Of a stretch of DNA of 64,000 bases, positions 35,531 to 46,969 are shown in pieces (position 1 is the first letter of the stretch; every line of letters begins with the position of its first letter). Position numbers and translations under genes: made by a program. The notes beneath the pieces were generated by a model, which saw only the letters and a list, made by a program, of their open reading frames with translations, did not search any database and was not told where the DNA came from. This DNA is from Diadema setosum (Eukaryota > Echinodermata > Echinoidea > Diadematoida > Diadematidae). The stretch lies in assembly GCF_964275005.1 (NCBI RefSeq), contig NC_092706.1, positions 10,656,739-10,720,738 of the forward strand, given 5' to 3'.

Positions 35531-36740
35531 CTTTTTCCTGTAATGGAAAGGTAACTGGTTATAATGATTAAATGTGACCCTGCTCCACAAAACCAACAAA
35601 AAGTCGTCAGACATGCATTTTTAGTTAAGGGCAGATTCTGAAAGAGCAGACTCTAAGCTTTAAAATGATGTATAGCTCAATTAATATGAACTCTCCTAAC
35701 CTATCTAAGTATTGGAAAGAAGGCACACACTCAGGAAAAGTGTAAACTGAGAAAAGAGGCTCTGAAGCACAGGGTCTATTCAAGCGCTTAATCTTTACCA
35801 AGCCGTGCTAGCTTTGTGATGAATGGAACAAAAAACAGGATGTAAACCACTGGAGTAATAACAATGAAGGGATTATTAGATTAAGCTGAAATTGAGCATG
35901 CTCTATTAACACATTCTGTCCATGATTAATGCCATCTTTCAAAGCAGTAGCATTATCCTTTCTAAAGTTATTAGAGTTGAAATTGAAGAGTGTGTACAGG
36001 GTTTCTAAGAAATGAAAAGGGGACTCTAAAGACAACCCTAATCACGCTATTATTTAAAAAAGTGTTCAAAATAAACTGCTAAAAACATATTTTCCTGTTC
36101 GTTTTATGATACCAAATTTTACCGTAATGTAGAAGAAGGCTTGCTCTTTCAGAAATATGAAAAAGTCAAAATTGGCTAGGTTGGCCCATTTCACCTTTTT
36201 TTCACTCCTCACACAAAATCAGTGCGTGCGACTTTTTGTTCGTTTTGTGATGCATGGTCACAAATATGTATGAAATGAGGTAAAAAGATACCAAGTTTGC
36301 CAATAGAAACAAACATTAATGGTAATCTTGTAGAAAGCACAGGTATTGCTGATTTCAGGATCAAATATGAATTGAGCAATTTAGAGACTTTGGTGATTCT
36401 GTAGCAAACGGTGGTATGTGACCAAAACTTGGTTCAAAAGAGAGAGAAGTTTTTGTATTCTGCCTTGAATGCTAGCAGATACCAGCAATTAAGAATGGAA
36501 ATACAAGCAAAGAAAGATTACATTCAAGAGTTATCAGCATCAAACCATAAAATTTGTTTCTTGGGGCTTAATTCGGTGAAGACTTGGCATGCAGTCTGAT
36601 CCCTCTGGAATACAATGTTACAGGACCTCCAGGCAACGGCATAGGCAGATCATGATTTACAAGTGTTTTGTGAAAGACCAAAAAATGGATGGATAGATTT
36701 ATTACTATTATTTTTTTTTAGCTACTTTACAACCATTGTA

Positions 36741-36869
36741 ACTATACAACTTTTGGTTGTACGACTGACAGACTTTGGATCTGAAATAAACAAGCATTTT
36801 TATTCCAAGGCTGTTGTGATTTATCTCAGATCCAAAGTCACTCAGTCATGCGACCAAAAGTTGTATAGT
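36741..36869. mobile_element. 129-bp palindromic MITE
   Basis: ACTATACAACTTTTGGTTGT...GACAGACTTTGGATCTGA is mirrored by TCAGATCCAAAGTCACTCAG...ACCAAAAGTTGTATAGT. The arms are about 45 bp with few mismatches. Confidence 0.8.
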
Positions 36870-37042
36870 GCGTGGCGGGCTTAACCCATCATAGATCGAT
36901 CGTACTTGGCCACAAATCTGTAATGGCTTAACTCTTCCTATTTTTTGCTTTTTAGCCAGAAGTAGGAACTTTCTGTACTGTAATTCACACTCAAGCTAGC
37001 TTTTGTGCTTCGGTAACTTTTTTATGGCGCTCTTGAGATTCC

Positions 37043-37226
37043 CAGGGCCCCATTTCATGAAAGATGTTACGATAGCAACTCTTGCTAGAATAGCAACTTC
37101 CCGAAGCAACAGCCAATCAGGAAGCTGTATTCTTGTCATTACCATGACAATTGCCATTCCGGTGTTGAGAGTGTCCAGCGTAGAGAATTTGCTAGCATAG
37201 CAACTTTTTATGAAATGGGTGCTCTG
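37043..37226. mobile_element. MITE with CAGRGC(A/C)CCATTTCAT ends
   Basis: CAGGGCCCCATTTCATGAAA at the left versus CAGAGCACCCATTTCATAAA reversed at the right. The subterminal GATAGCAACTCTTGCTAG and CTAGCATAGCAAC are also mirrored. About 184 bp. Confidence 0.7.
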
Positions 37227-37920
37227 ATGCAAAAGCAGCCTAAGTAATGGCTTACAACAGTGCAATGAGTGTATTTGCATACTTTTGTTTTGCAATACAC
37301 ACTCCAGCAGTGGTATCCCACATGAAGTTTTGAAAAATAAAAGTTCCAATGATAATCAAGATGAGGAAGCAAGTTGTGGTCACTCAACAGAAAGTTTGAA
37401 TAGTGTCGTAATCACGAAGTAAATGCGTGATTGGCGTTTGCGCAATTCTTATCTAACTTAATAATTCTTATTAGTGCTTCTTTGAACAATGTATGGAGGA
37501 AGAGGAGATGCAAAAGTGTTTGTGTTATGCCATTTTTCTGTTCAAGCTTCATTAAAAAGTTAACTGTAGAAAAAAAAATCAACATCATTATGTGGATATG
37601 TTGGCAGAGTAAATAAAGGCATCTGCTTATTGTGTAAATAATGAATTTTATATATCTCAGTTGTGAGTATTAAAGTATGAACTGCTGTAAACTGATATGT
37701 TGCTTCAGTTTCATTCCTGTTCCTTCCTGTGAATGTTGGCAGAGATGAGAAGTGACTCTTTTTCTTTCTCTCTTTTTTGGACATTGCCTCTGGATATGTG
37801 GCCACAGATTTGACTGTTATGATTGAGAACTACAAAATGTAGAGGTATGCGACTGCAATTGTACCACCTATTGCAGGTGTTTATAAAAATCCAATGTTTC
37901 ATGTTTCATGTTTCATGCTG

Positions 37921-37922
<2 letters not shown>

Positions 37923-37998
<76 letters not shown>

Positions 37999-38010
37999 GT
38001 GTGTGTGTGC
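37923..38010. repeat. (GT)n microsatellite
   Basis: About 88 bp of GT with two or three interruptions. Confidence 0.9.
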
Positions 38011-38458
38011 ATGCATGTGTTTATGCACTGTACTCTTTTTTTTGGGAGAGGGGGTGGGATTTGTGTTGAAATTATTTGTGACTTTTAACAGTGCATATTT
38101 GTTTGTTGAACATAAGAAAAGAAAATATACTTCTACTGAGATACTGTATAGAATTTCTTGAAATTACTGATGTACACTTAAATTTTCATTCAGGCCACAG
38201 ATGGAGGTGATGAGGGATGCACACGTGAAATCCAGACTGCATGTATGAATATACAAATACATAACACACATCAATGAGGGCACAAGTAAGAATTTCCCAC
38301 ACAAGATCCCCTTGGAACAGTCCAACACAATGATGTGTGTTATTTGTTTTATAAAACGATGAAGCAGCTCCTTGTCGTTTAATCCACTGCAGGTATTTTC
38401 GTAAGTAAAGAAAATAAAATCTTGTTGCTACCGCATGCACTGTTGCATGAAAATGCTG

Positions 38459-38537
38459 GTGACCGGTCATTATGCTTTACTAATAGCCAATCATAAGCAA
38501 AATTTTTTACGGGAGGCAATATTAAATGACTGGTCAC
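38459..38537. mobile_element. 79-bp inverted-repeat element
   Basis: GTGACCGGTCATTA at the left is mirrored by TAAATGACTGGTCAC at the right. Short, noncoding. Confidence 0.5.
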
Positions 38538-38638
38538 ATGTATGCTCTCAATGGATCATTTGACTGGGATCAGCTTCACCATTTTATAGTATACAAATAA
38601 TGCATGTTTATGAGTGCAATGGACAGAATATTTCATGA

Positions 38639-38707
38639 GGTGAAAGATGAAATGATCCATTCAACGAGATGCAGCAGAGTTGAATGGATCAACATTTTAT
38701 CTTTCAC
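38639..38707. mobile_element. 69-bp palindrome
   Basis: GGTGAAAGATGAAATGATCC is mirrored by GGATCAACATTTTATCTTTCACC, with ATTCAAC and GTTGAAT near the centre. It could be a small MITE or the core of a larger one that includes 38459-38537. Confidence 0.55.
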
Positions 38708-39122
38708 CAAATGTGGAGCAAATCGTGTGGATCAAAAATTGCACGGTAAATGGAGCCACAATTGCACGGATGATGACGTCATAGTGAAATGGGCCGAATG
38801 ATCAATGTCAAACAACCAATCAAATGACAAGGATCTCTTCAGGCGTTATATAATACATAATATATTTTCTAATGGTGTGCTTGGACAATGACTATGTGGA
38901 CAGAATATTCTGAAACAGGGAACTGTCTGAAGGGAAATTTACCCACCAAACTTTAGGGAGTCATCAACCCCCATGATAAAATGCTCTTTATATGTAATTT
39001 AGTTCAAGACAATGCAGTCTAGTCATGCATTTCTCTTTGTGAACTGACATTGTCCAGAGACCAGTGAATATCAGATGAAGTTTGATCTATGATAACATAA
39101 CAAGGAAAGGAAAGTTCGAAAT

Positions 39123-39369
39123 GAAGAGTCTGTTCGCAAAAACCGATAAGTCCATTTTTAAAGATTTTGAAGTACGGTCTCTATCATAAAGCACAAAATA
39201 ATACCTTTTAAATGATATATTGGTCACTGCATATAAAGGTACATTTTTGAAGTTATGATCAAAAGAAGCAAAAATTTTCTTATTATTCTCCTTATTTTTC
39301 TTGACCTTTAATCGCGAATATCTCCATTTGGCAAATATGGACTTATCGGTTTTTGCGAACAAACTCTTC
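39123..39369. mobile_element. 247-bp MITE with 33-bp ends and AAAT duplication
   Basis: GAAGAGTCTGTTCGCAAAAACCGATAAGTCCAT-type ends (39123-39155) are mirrored at 39337-39369 with one mismatch seen. AAAT flanks both sides (39119-39122 and 39370-39373). The low-divergence ends suggest a young copy. Confidence 0.8.
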
Positions 39370-39375
39370 AAATAC

Positions 39376-39897
39376 AACCTAGATATGACAGATGGATTGA
39401 GGAAATGCGGCAATATTAGTAGAACACATCAGCGAAGTTTGAGGAATATCAGACAAGTCATTAAAAAAAAAATCATGATTTTTTTTTTTTTAAGTTTTGG
39501 TGCCACCATTGCTGGACAAGAAGACTACTGCAGTCCATGATGTCATGTATAAAGATATAATGAAAATATATGGAAAAAAATGACAAAATTTCATTTTTTT
39601 TTTTATTATAAGGCACACAATCCCTTCACTTGTTATTGGCATAAGTTAAGGATGATATTCCCCCTGCTTTCTGCAAGTCGAGTGCTCTTTCATTATGCCA
39701 GAAAAGTAAAAATATGTTGAATTTTCTTTAAATTTTCTTTATGTCGTTGTCCATACTTTATGTGACTTTCACTAAGTGTTGTAGTTTTCTCATCCAGAGG
39801 TGGCTGCACTAAATTATTAGAATTTCCTAATTTTTGAACGGACTGTCCAATTTTCCTCAAACTTTGCTTTCTACCAATATTGCTGCATTCCCTCAAG
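39376..39897. mobile_element. Degenerate relative of the TTAA foldback element
   Basis: Shared blocks with 26679-27240: GCAATATTAGTAGAACACATCA, GAAGACTACTGCAGTC, and near the right end TTTTTGAACGGACTGTCCAATTTTCC. The tips are eroded and no TTAA pair is visible. Confidence 0.6.
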
Positions 39898-40316
39898 TTA
39901 TATTTTTGTAATGAACATTCTCTAGTCTTCTGGTACAGTCGTAAATGTTTGTGAGATAAAAGCGCACAATATTGCGCGCCGTCTGTAAAATGTTGTGAAG
40001 CTGGCCCGTATCAATGCAATGCATAAGCACAGCAGGGAACGCGCGTACAACGAGCGAGCGAGATGTGCATGCACTAATGCTCAAGTGTGTGTGTGTATTT
40101 TATATGGCATTGCATTTGTTGTGTGTAAGAGCCATTGTACCATACCAGTGTGCGCGAAGGTATCTCTGCTGGGCGTACATCGAATCGAATGACATCTATA
40201 ATATAGGGTGCAATCGCTAATTTCCTCATTGGATTTCTTTGGATATTTTTTCGTGCACTCCATTAATTTACGTCTACGGAATTTTGGCATTTTCACTATC
40301 ACGGTGGACCGCCAAA

Positions 40317-40407
40317 ATGGCCGAGAGGGGCATGGACGTTTCCCAGTTTCAAATACCAGCCCACGTTCAGGTGTCGCTAGCTGAGCTGGAACAGGAGTTG
40401 GCCGAAG
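40317..40407 (+). CDS. DIP2: First coding exon of a DIP2 homologue (DMAP1-binding domain); partial
   Basis: The exon encodes MAERGMDVSQFQIPAHVQ... ending SLAELEQELAE plus a split G codon, then GTAAGG. Vertebrate DIP2 proteins start MA(E/D)RG and have SLAELELELSEGDITQKGYEKK here, the opening of the DMAP1-binding domain. The G codon is split by the first intron as expected if GDITQ follows. DIP2 proteins are large (about 1,500 aa) with two acyl-CoA-synthetase-like domains and act in axon patterning and lipid metabolism. No following exon was recognised in the rest of the window. DIP2 first introns are long in other animals, so the gene probably continues past 64000 and encloses the two genes downstream. 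An alternative is a truncated duplicate. Confidence 0.75.
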
Positions 40408-40778
40408 GTAAGGGCCCAGCGTCGCAGTCGAATAGCCAGCGCAGCGCTTCAGGCGCTGTGTCTTGTTTCGCAGCTAGAATATTTTGTTGTTTAATTTATG
40501 TCGATATATCCCTCTTGTTCCTTTGTTACTCTTGTTATGTTAAGATACGTATGCACTTACTCATGTGTGGAGATCGTTGTGCAAATTCTCAAAATTCGAC
40601 TGTAGCATATCGTGCTAGATTCTGTCAAAACAAAAGTTGATTCTGTTGCATTTCCTGATCCTGTGCTGTGCTGTGGCCTATCGATGTATCACACCAAGCT
40701 ATTCACTCTAGCAATCTACAATGTAGTTAGTTTTTGGATTGGAATTGCATTTAAGAGGTTTTACATTACAGGTCTGGC

Positions 40779-40929
40779 TTGACCGAAAGATCGGTCTGTA
40801 TCTGTCCGTCGGGGAATGTTCTGCGGAGACTGCGTCTGGCTTCACGGGTAAATTTTTACCATATACGGAGGAGAGCGTTAATGGCAAAAAATAAAAGACT
40901 CCTCCGGACAGACGGATCTTTCTGTCTAC
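40779..40929. mobile_element. MITE, second copy of the 9135 family
   Basis: GACCGAAAGATCGGTCTGTATCTGTCCGTCGGGG-type left end and CCGGACAGACGGATCTTTCTGTC right end; inverted relative to 9135-9267. Flanked on both sides by GGTCTGGC (40771-40778 and 40930-40937). Longer than copy 1 by about 18 bp in the middle. Confidence 0.75.
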
Positions 40930-41202
40930 GGTCTGGCCTACTTGTGGCTCGCTACTACTAGTACTACTACCCTTTAATCTATGATTTGTATGTGCGTGTG
41001 TGTGTGTCTGGCTGAAAATTAACCATTGTAAATCATTGCAGTAAGGTGGCCGTCATCTCTTTTGCATGATGTACATGGATAGATGTACAGGAGTTGACTT
41101 TGCTGTTGTTTTCTTCTGATGTACAGAAAGAAAAGAAGTAATAATGGGGGAGGGGGCTACTTTTTATGATAGCAAATATACATGTGTATCTTCTCCGGAG
41201 TG

Positions 41203-41230
<28 letters not shown>
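41203..41230. repeat. (CA)n microsatellite
   Basis: About 14 CA units. Confidence 0.85.
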
Positions 41231-41234
<4 letters not shown>

Positions 41235-43653
41235 CACACACAAAAAAAGGCATAAGGTAAAGGTAGAGGTAGAACCGACTGAAGAGAGAGGGAGAGAGAA
41301 AAAGAATATGAGCTGTAAAAGAGAAAAATATGGAGTTCATGCTGCTTACTTTGTAATCTTTCTTGGATTTGATGGGTATGTCTGTGTGACGTTTTCAGAC
41401 CACATTGTGCAGTCCACGATATCACATGATCTATGACAAACAATATAAAGAGCATGAAAAGTGTGCATGCCCCCAGGTTTGCATATCATCTGCTGATGGT
41501 TATTATTTTGCATTTAGCTCATTTTTATCTTGTCTTTGCTTTAACTATAATGAAAAGAGTATAAAATGAGTTAACAGGACAAGGAAACTACAAATTGTGT
41601 TTTCCTATTCATTAACAATGCAAATATTTTGTTGATCTTTGATGTTCTTTTTTTTTTTACGAAAAGCATTAAGCTGCTGTTTTGTTTTGTTTTGTTTTGT
41701 TTAGTTTTTAATTGTGATGCACATGGCAAGATCAGGCTATATTACCTATTGTATCTTGTACATGTTATAATCACTGTTTGCCCCATTTTTCTCTCTGCTT
41801 CTTTCTTTAAAACAACAAACAAATCAATGTGTATCTAGCACATGAATTCATTCAAATTTGGAAATCAAGATTTTTGATTTATTTATTTTATTTTTTTTTA
41901 GATCACAATTTTCTGTCATTTAGGGCTTTCAATGTAGTGGATCTACATGTACACTCCAAATGTACATACAATAACTGTAAATACTGTACATAATAAAAAT
42001 TACTTTCTGTTTCATGTACAGTACATTAATTTGGTCTTGGACTATGTGGAATTATGTCCATATCTGCATTTTATAACATATTTTTGTATACTACCGTACC
42101 TTTGAATACCATTCAATAACTTTTTTTGGGGGTGGATTTTGCATGCTTTATGAGGTTACACACTGTAAACACTAATTTGTCGATGCTGTGGATGAGTAAA
42201 AGGTATGGAATGCCAACTGATTCATTGATAGTATTTTCACTTGTGCTGAAACCACTCACTGTAACATGCTATTGTCTAAAATAAAAGATAAGAGAAAATG
42301 TGTGAGTACATGTGTAGATCTGATTTGCATGAGTAAACATGGGATTCTTCCATTAATAGGACAATAAGGTGAATGATCAGATTATGGGTTTTAGCTACAT
42401 GTACATTTATAGATCTTTCTTTGGTATACTTGATAGCTAGTTCTTTGGGCTGGCTGCCTGGAACTGACCAAAGAGGTATTCAGGCCTCTCTCCAAATTTA
42501 TGAGCAGCTGAGAGTTAGTTAAAATTTATGAGTGTTCCAAAAGAAAATTGTGTAGGGGTAGCCTTGATGTGTAATGCCAAGACTCTGTAGTGTGGCTGCA
42601 TGATACAGCCTCATTTTTTTTTCCAATTTCTTCTGCTTGAGTGTTATGTTAGCTGTTCAAGTGTTAAAATTGAGATTTGTGCTTCAGCTAAATATTGGGA
42701 CTGCAAAGATGTACATTTAGAGTGTTGAGTAGAACTACAAGAAACTCTTCATTCATGTTTCCATCATGAATACAATTGTAGACCAAGTGGTACATTGTAC
42801 ATGTACAGTCTGTACAGCACAGGATATGCAGGGCACCTAGGTAATCACCTTCCAGTAGCCAGTGTCTTCAGATATCACTTCGCATGCCCCAGACAAATAG
42901 CAGACAGCACACATTACACAGGAGAAAGTAAGGGCTTTTATATAAGATAACCGGTCTGGTTGGTACTTCACAAGTATCACAGGCTCAAATCAGCGCAGAC
43001 CTAGAAAGGAAGCCCGACTTCCATCGAGGGAAGGTTGATAATTTCCTCTCTCTCGCACTAGCATGAAGTCCCCAGCCCACAGGGTCGCCCCGGGTGCAGA
43101 GCGCGGACATCACACTGTAATGTGCAGGATATCGAGGTTAACCCGCTCAGTGCCAAAGACATGGTATAGGCCTACAGCATGTGCAAATAAGATGCTAGTG
43201 GTAATTACAGAGTTACATGTAAATCACAATGTCTTGGGGAAGGGGGAGCCAATCAAAATATGACAGAGTACAATTTGTGGTTGTTGAATTTAGGGAACGG
43301 AAGGGCATAAAACTATGGGATATTCTTTATACGCAAGATTTGTTTCTGATTTGAACGTGTAAATGGGTAACATACTGTACAGTGTGTGGTTCCAAGGTAT
43401 ACAAATTATGCATCCCTGCCTGTGTTTGATTGTCCTTACAGCAGTATTTCTCAGGCACTCACGATAGTTTGCTATTCATCCATCTTTCTTCTTCTTTTTT
43501 AAGCCCATTGACACGTGAACAAGGTGTAGCTGTTCGAGTAGAATATCCCCCTTTGTTCAACTGTAAACACGAATGTACAATTCTGTATGTTGTTCCTTTA
43601 GGATGTTAGCTACTATACATGTACGTACAATTGTACAATGTACATTTTTGTAC

Positions 43654-43688
43654 CAGGGAGGTGAGACGAAACTCGTCTCACCTCCCTG
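43654..43688. repeat. Perfect 16-bp stem hairpin
   Basis: CAGGGAGGTGAGACGA, a three-base loop (AAC), then TCGTCTCACCTCCCTG. Every stem position pairs. No T-run follows, and nothing indicates a terminator or microRNA precursor, whose loop would be longer. Confidence 0.75.
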
Positions 43689-43878
43689 ATTGTACACAGT
43701 ACAGTACATGCTGTGTATAATGTTTTAATCAAGCATTATGAAGACACCGTTATCAGATGAAGATGTAATGAGATATTGAGAGTGCATTGAGAGTGCATCA
43801 TGGTCATTTGATCGTGTGGAATATTAATGAGGGGAGGCTTTCTCCGACATCATTCTTTATACATTACGTGCATCATGG

Positions 43879-43970
43879 CAATGGGCATCGCCAGCAAATC
43901 CCACCGCTGTGTTTGCAAAAGGTCACTGCATTATGAAAGATGGTTTGGGAGTTGGCGATGCCCAAAAGGC
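43879..43970. repeat. Short inverted repeat GGGCATCGCCA
   Basis: ATGGGCATCGCCAGCAAATCCCA and GTTTGGGAGTTGGCGATGCCCA face each other about 50 bp apart. Probably the core of a small MITE. Confidence 0.5.
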
Positions 43971-45017
43971 AACTGTGCAGTTGGCATATTTACCATTATA
44001 AGAAACATTTGAAGGTGTTTATGGCCCCTGGGGTGGCTGATGTTACTTTGTAATGCTTTGAAAAGGAATAGATTGATCGGTCACCAGAAAGGTACACATA
44101 CTGTGTATTATGTCACATATATTTTTTAGTTGTTCAAGCTGACTATTGCTGGTTGAATTTATGGAAACTTGCCTTCACTCTGTCGTGCTCAAAAATATGA
44201 AGAAAAATAATCTAGAATTATTACTCGCAAATGTTTTCAAACTCTCCTGGTTCTGTTTGCATTATTGTGAAGTGACTGAGTTAAAAAAGAAGTAATTTAA
44301 GGTTGTAAGGTTGGGTTGTCTGTCAGCTGCTTTTGTACACTTTTGGATCTTTCCACAAGTGGCATTAGCATGACTATAAAAGCAAAGGGATGCCCCTTCC
44401 CCTTGTTTTCTTGCCTTTCACATGTTTATTTATGGCACAGAGTATGTACACACTGTATTAAGTTCCTCGATCGAAGGTTTACATCTCACCATCAAATAAT
44501 TTCACTTTCCATTTTTGACATCATGGGTGTGAGTCTGCGTTGGGAAGAGCCTGTCGCCTTCACTGACTACGCACATGAAGAGCCAGGTAGGGTTGGGTCA
44601 CGTACAGGTAGTGCTGGAAACAACACTGGACAGTTTTGATGCACATAGTAATGTATATTACATGTAAATCCAGTTAAAAGGCACAGGCTCTTTAAAATCT
44701 AGCAGGCTTCGATTGGCAGAGTACCAGTATCCTCTGTTTCTGAAGCTCTTGGATTTCTTCGTCTAGACTTTGCCACCTTCCCCTGGCTCTAGTTGCAATG
44801 TGGCTTCACCTTCCCCAGAGGAGCATGTTCTTCTCTTTCATGTTCAGTATTGAGACTATCTGGGATAGTATTGTCATTATTTCTTTTCTCCTTTTTTTTT
44901 TTTTTTTTGAATTAGTTACTCTTTTGCACTTTAGGGTTACTAATTGCATACTGAACACAGTGGCAAACCTAACAGGCAAGGACATGGGAGTGAATTGATA
45001 ATGTGTAAATACAATGT

Positions 45018-45237
45018 ATTGTAAAAGTGGACATTTTCTGTGTATTTCATGCAGCCAGAAGCTACATGTAGCATGAAAATAAAGGCATGCAAATACATAA
45101 TTATAAAATGTAACAGCTTGCCACATGCTACATTAATGGATGTGTTGATTTCATGGAATTAAAAACGTGAAGTTCTTTTTACCATACTCGGCTAAGCGAA
45201 AAAAAAAAAAAATTCACACAAAAATATCCACTTTCGT
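45018..45237. mobile_element. MITE, second copy of the 4987 family
   Basis: ATTGTAAAAGTGGACATTTT at the left and AAAATATCCACTTTCGTAGT at the right. The inner TTCATGGAATTAAAAACGTG block and the A-rich stretch before CACACAAAAATATCC match 4987-5197. Confidence 0.6.
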
Positions 45238-46969
45238 AGTGTGTATTTCCCTCTCTTTATTCACAATTCAACACTGATGGGAAACACAATGTAGATAATA
45301 TACTGTTGGATGTTTGCACTATAGAGATACAGCTGTACTCGGATCAATTTTTATGTGGGCTTGGACAGCTGGAGGATTAAACAAAAATTGCATTCATAGT
45401 ATTGTAAAATTTATCAAATGCATTGCTCTGAAGAAAATATCAGGACATACTATGCAGGAAAGCAGTCTTTGCACACCTTTGTTAATGGACAGATATCTGG
45501 TACTTAGTAATAAATGAAAGAAATTCATATTATGCAACAGTAAATAATGAAATGTCAGATGTTCTGTCCAAAGGTAAACAGAGGTCAGGATATGTCTTTA
45601 TCCTGGTTCAAATCACTTGATAAGTTACAGGAAATTCCATTTTGATATTATGCCAAAAACATTAACACTGTGAATACATGTAAGTGGTCTAGAAAATAAT
45701 TGTGAGGAAATGTCATGTTTTCTTGATTTAGTCTGTAGGCTATCATGGGCAGGCTGTAAACTTTGTCACAATCCAGAGGAAGATAAACTTCAACCTGACA
45801 TGAATTTAAATATGTGGGACTGAGCAGTCTGTCTGTAGTGACAACATTGAAGACAGCATATTATATGAGAATCTGAAAGCATCTATGAACAATTGCAAAA
45901 TATCTAGAATGAGATCTATATGAATAGAAAGAGCTCTGCTTTCTGGGGAGCAAAATACTGTACCGGTACATTGTTCTGTACTTCGTAGATACAGCTGTAT
46001 GGTATTTAGGTTACAATAGGTTTGCTGGCATAGTGTATTTCTCCAATCTGATTCAATAAGCTACATAGCATTAAAAGGGTGTTTATAAGCTGATTTATGA
46101 TGACAGTTTATGTTATTAAATGCATTTGCCCTGTGATAATCATTCATAGAGGTCTGTATGAATAGCAGATTTATGCAAAATCAATGAAGTTTTTCCCCAC
46201 GTCATGGTACTGTGAGTTTTTCCACACGACTACTAGTCCACTGCCTGGACTGCCTTCGTATTCGGCGTGCACACTAGCTGCTAGCATCACGCGGAAGTAC
46301 CGTCGTTGAGGGCGTGTAGTATAAGGAGAGACCCCCCGAAGACAGTCCAGTCGATCTTGCCACCTTTTCCCAAAATCTTGGAGCAACGCAATAAACGATG
46401 TGCTCCGCCTTCAACCCTTCCTCGGTGTCTGATTGGTTTAATTGCGTGTCAATCGATGAACGTTGTTGCGCGATGCAAATCTTTTCCTGGAAAAATACCT
46501 TGATCGCTTGCACGTTGGATATTCTTGGTGAAAGGCGCTAGAGTTATTTTCTTTTTACCTGATATTTGTAAAGTACGTCATATTTTACTAATTTATGATG
46601 AATAAACTCAAAATATTTGATTTTCCTCAAAAAAGAGCAAGTTGACTTCTGTGATAGGACAATAAAGCAATAAAATAAAGTTTTGGAGTACAATATTGAT
46701 TTTAAAAATTGAGACCGATTGACACATAAATGAAAACAGCTGGAATTTGCATGCATGCTGTGTTGCGCAAGGATAGCGATCGGTGTATTTTGTGCATGGT
46801 GTCATATTCCTGACTGCTTCTTGATTTGAGTGTACATTTATTCCTTCTACTGTGATTCGCGTGTATTACTATTTCGCTATTCGCTGGGGTTTGTTTTCAT
46901 CGATTTCGCTCAACTCATCCATGGCATAGATCAGTTACAGTTCCATCATTTTGAGTCTAATTTTGCATT

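Larger units (their letters stand above)
34897..40316. other. Spacer between COPS8 and DIP2; no gene seen
   Basis: No protein exon recognised on either strand. The region holds at least six inverted-repeat elements (35398, 36741, 37043, 38459, 38639, 39123), the degenerate foldback at 39376, and a GT microsatellite at 37923. The remainder is AT-rich unclassified sequence. The DIP2 promoter should lie in the last few hundred bases. Confidence 0.55.
40408..46969. other. Presumed DIP2 intron 1 sequence before the helicase gene; no gene seen
   Basis: No convincing exon. It contains the MITEs at 40779 and 45018, a CA repeat at 41203, the hairpin at 43654, the palindrome at 43879 and AT-rich sequence. 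ATGGGTGTGAGTCTGCG at 44524 opens a 22-codon frame ending CCAG/GTAGGG, but it matches nothing known. Confidence 0.5.

Noticed and set aside
37894-38161. Frames over the GT microsatellite
   Set aside because: CVCVCV strings caused by a dinucleotide repeat.
44524-44589. Short frame MGVSLRWEEPVAFTDYAHEEP ending at a GT donor
   Set aside because: It could be an alternative first exon, but no family match, acceptor or continuation was found.
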